Shown: in pieces, positions 63,812 to 64,000 of the stretch
How positions within the stretch are numbered: the first letter of the stretch is position 1
Layout: every line of letters begins with the position of its first letter
DNA from: Pseudomonas fluorescens
Lineage (GTDB): Bacteria > Pseudomonadota > Gammaproteobacteria > Pseudomonadales > Pseudomonadaceae
Assembly: GCF_018614655.1 (NCBI RefSeq)
Contig: NZ_JAGGOG010000024.1
Coordinates: 92,079-156,078 of the forward strand
DNA: 64,000 nt
Reading direction: 5' to 3'
Translations under genes and position numbers: made by a program
Notes under the pieces: model-generated
The model's input: the letters and a program-made list of their open reading frames with translations, nothing else
Told to the model about the DNA's origin: nothing
The model's database searches: none

Positions 63812-64000
63812 ACTTCCGGCGCAGTCGAAACGGAAAACTCCTTGGTAAACAAAGAGTTATGCAGGTTTCGACAGCGAGCTGCTTCAGATCATCGAAGCCC
63901 AGAAGGAGTTGATAAGGCGGTGTTGTTTAGCCCTATCAACGGTTCGATCTTCTCGGTCGAACTCACATATATAGTGATATGGACAGCATTATGCAATGCT
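63812..64000 (+). other. Untranslated leader after the stable-RNA promoter
   Basis: The leader contains a short stem (AACTC..GAGTT, about 63836-63858) and further weak stems. GGACAGCATTATGCAATGCT ends at the window edge and could be the -35 side of a second promoter, as tandem promoters are usual before rRNA operons. No mature 16S sequence is reached. Confidence 0.45.

Overview
The window is a stretch of ordinary Pseudomonas chromosome, most likely from the P. fluorescens group. The protein sequences are pseudomonad throughout, and the gene order (dnaK-dnaJ-dapB-carAB-greA ... ftsH-folP-glmM-tpiA-secG-tRNAs-rimP-nusA-infB-rbfA-truB-rpsO-pnp ... acs-pgi-panBC-folK-pcnB-crcZ-cbrBA ... mrcB-lpoP ... 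ilvIHC-pssA-msrPQ) is, from memory, close to that of P. aeruginosa PAO1. Base composition looks even. I saw no insertion sequence, prophage, integrase, CRISPR array or island boundary.

Left third (1-25.4 kb, almost all plus strand): chaperones (3' part of dnaK, dnaJ), lysine synthesis (dapB), carbamoyl-phosphate synthase with a terminator-like attenuator (carA, carB), greA, a small membrane protein, divergent yhbY and rlmE, ftsH-folP-glmM-tpiA-secG, then tRNA-Leu(GAG) and tRNA-fMet. The fMet tRNA heads the rimP-nusA-infB-rbfA-truB-rpsO-pnp translation and RNA-decay cluster, as metY does in E. coli. Several gaps here hold strong RNA hairpins, before carA, rimP, rpsO and pnp.

Middle (25.7-45.7 kb, mostly minus strand): a BON-domain periplasmic protein; a large DUF748/AsmA-like protein with an OmpA-like end; an RNA methyltransferase-like protein; an MpaB-type oxygenase; acetyl-CoA synthetase; pgi; panB-panC; pcnB-folK; the carbon-control locus cbrX-cbrA-cbrB; gluQ and dksA. 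Between cbrB and pcnB lies the protein-free gene for CrcZ, the decoy RNA that titrates Hfq/Crc. It has a sigma-54 promoter, candidate CbrB sites and six A-rich motifs. A matching A-rich motif sits at the ribosome-binding site of acs in the same window.

Right third (46-64 kb, mostly plus strand): an aminotransferase and sfsA, a small Rieske protein, a haem ABC importer (hmuTUV) with a Fur-box promoter, and, convergent with it, a PrrF iron-responsive sRNA gene under its own Fur-box promoter. Next come a TfoX-C protein, a pentapeptide-repeat protein and a two-domain kinase-like protein, then PBP1b with its activator LpoP and a YqcC protein, the branched-chain amino-acid genes ilvI-ilvH-ilvC behind a long leader, pssA and msrP-msrQ. 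The window ends in a strong stable-RNA promoter that probably drives an rRNA operon starting just outside.

The most valuable items not visible as ORFs are the two regulatory RNAs (CrcZ and PrrF), their promoters, and the leader structures. I did not find a convincing new multi-gene system.
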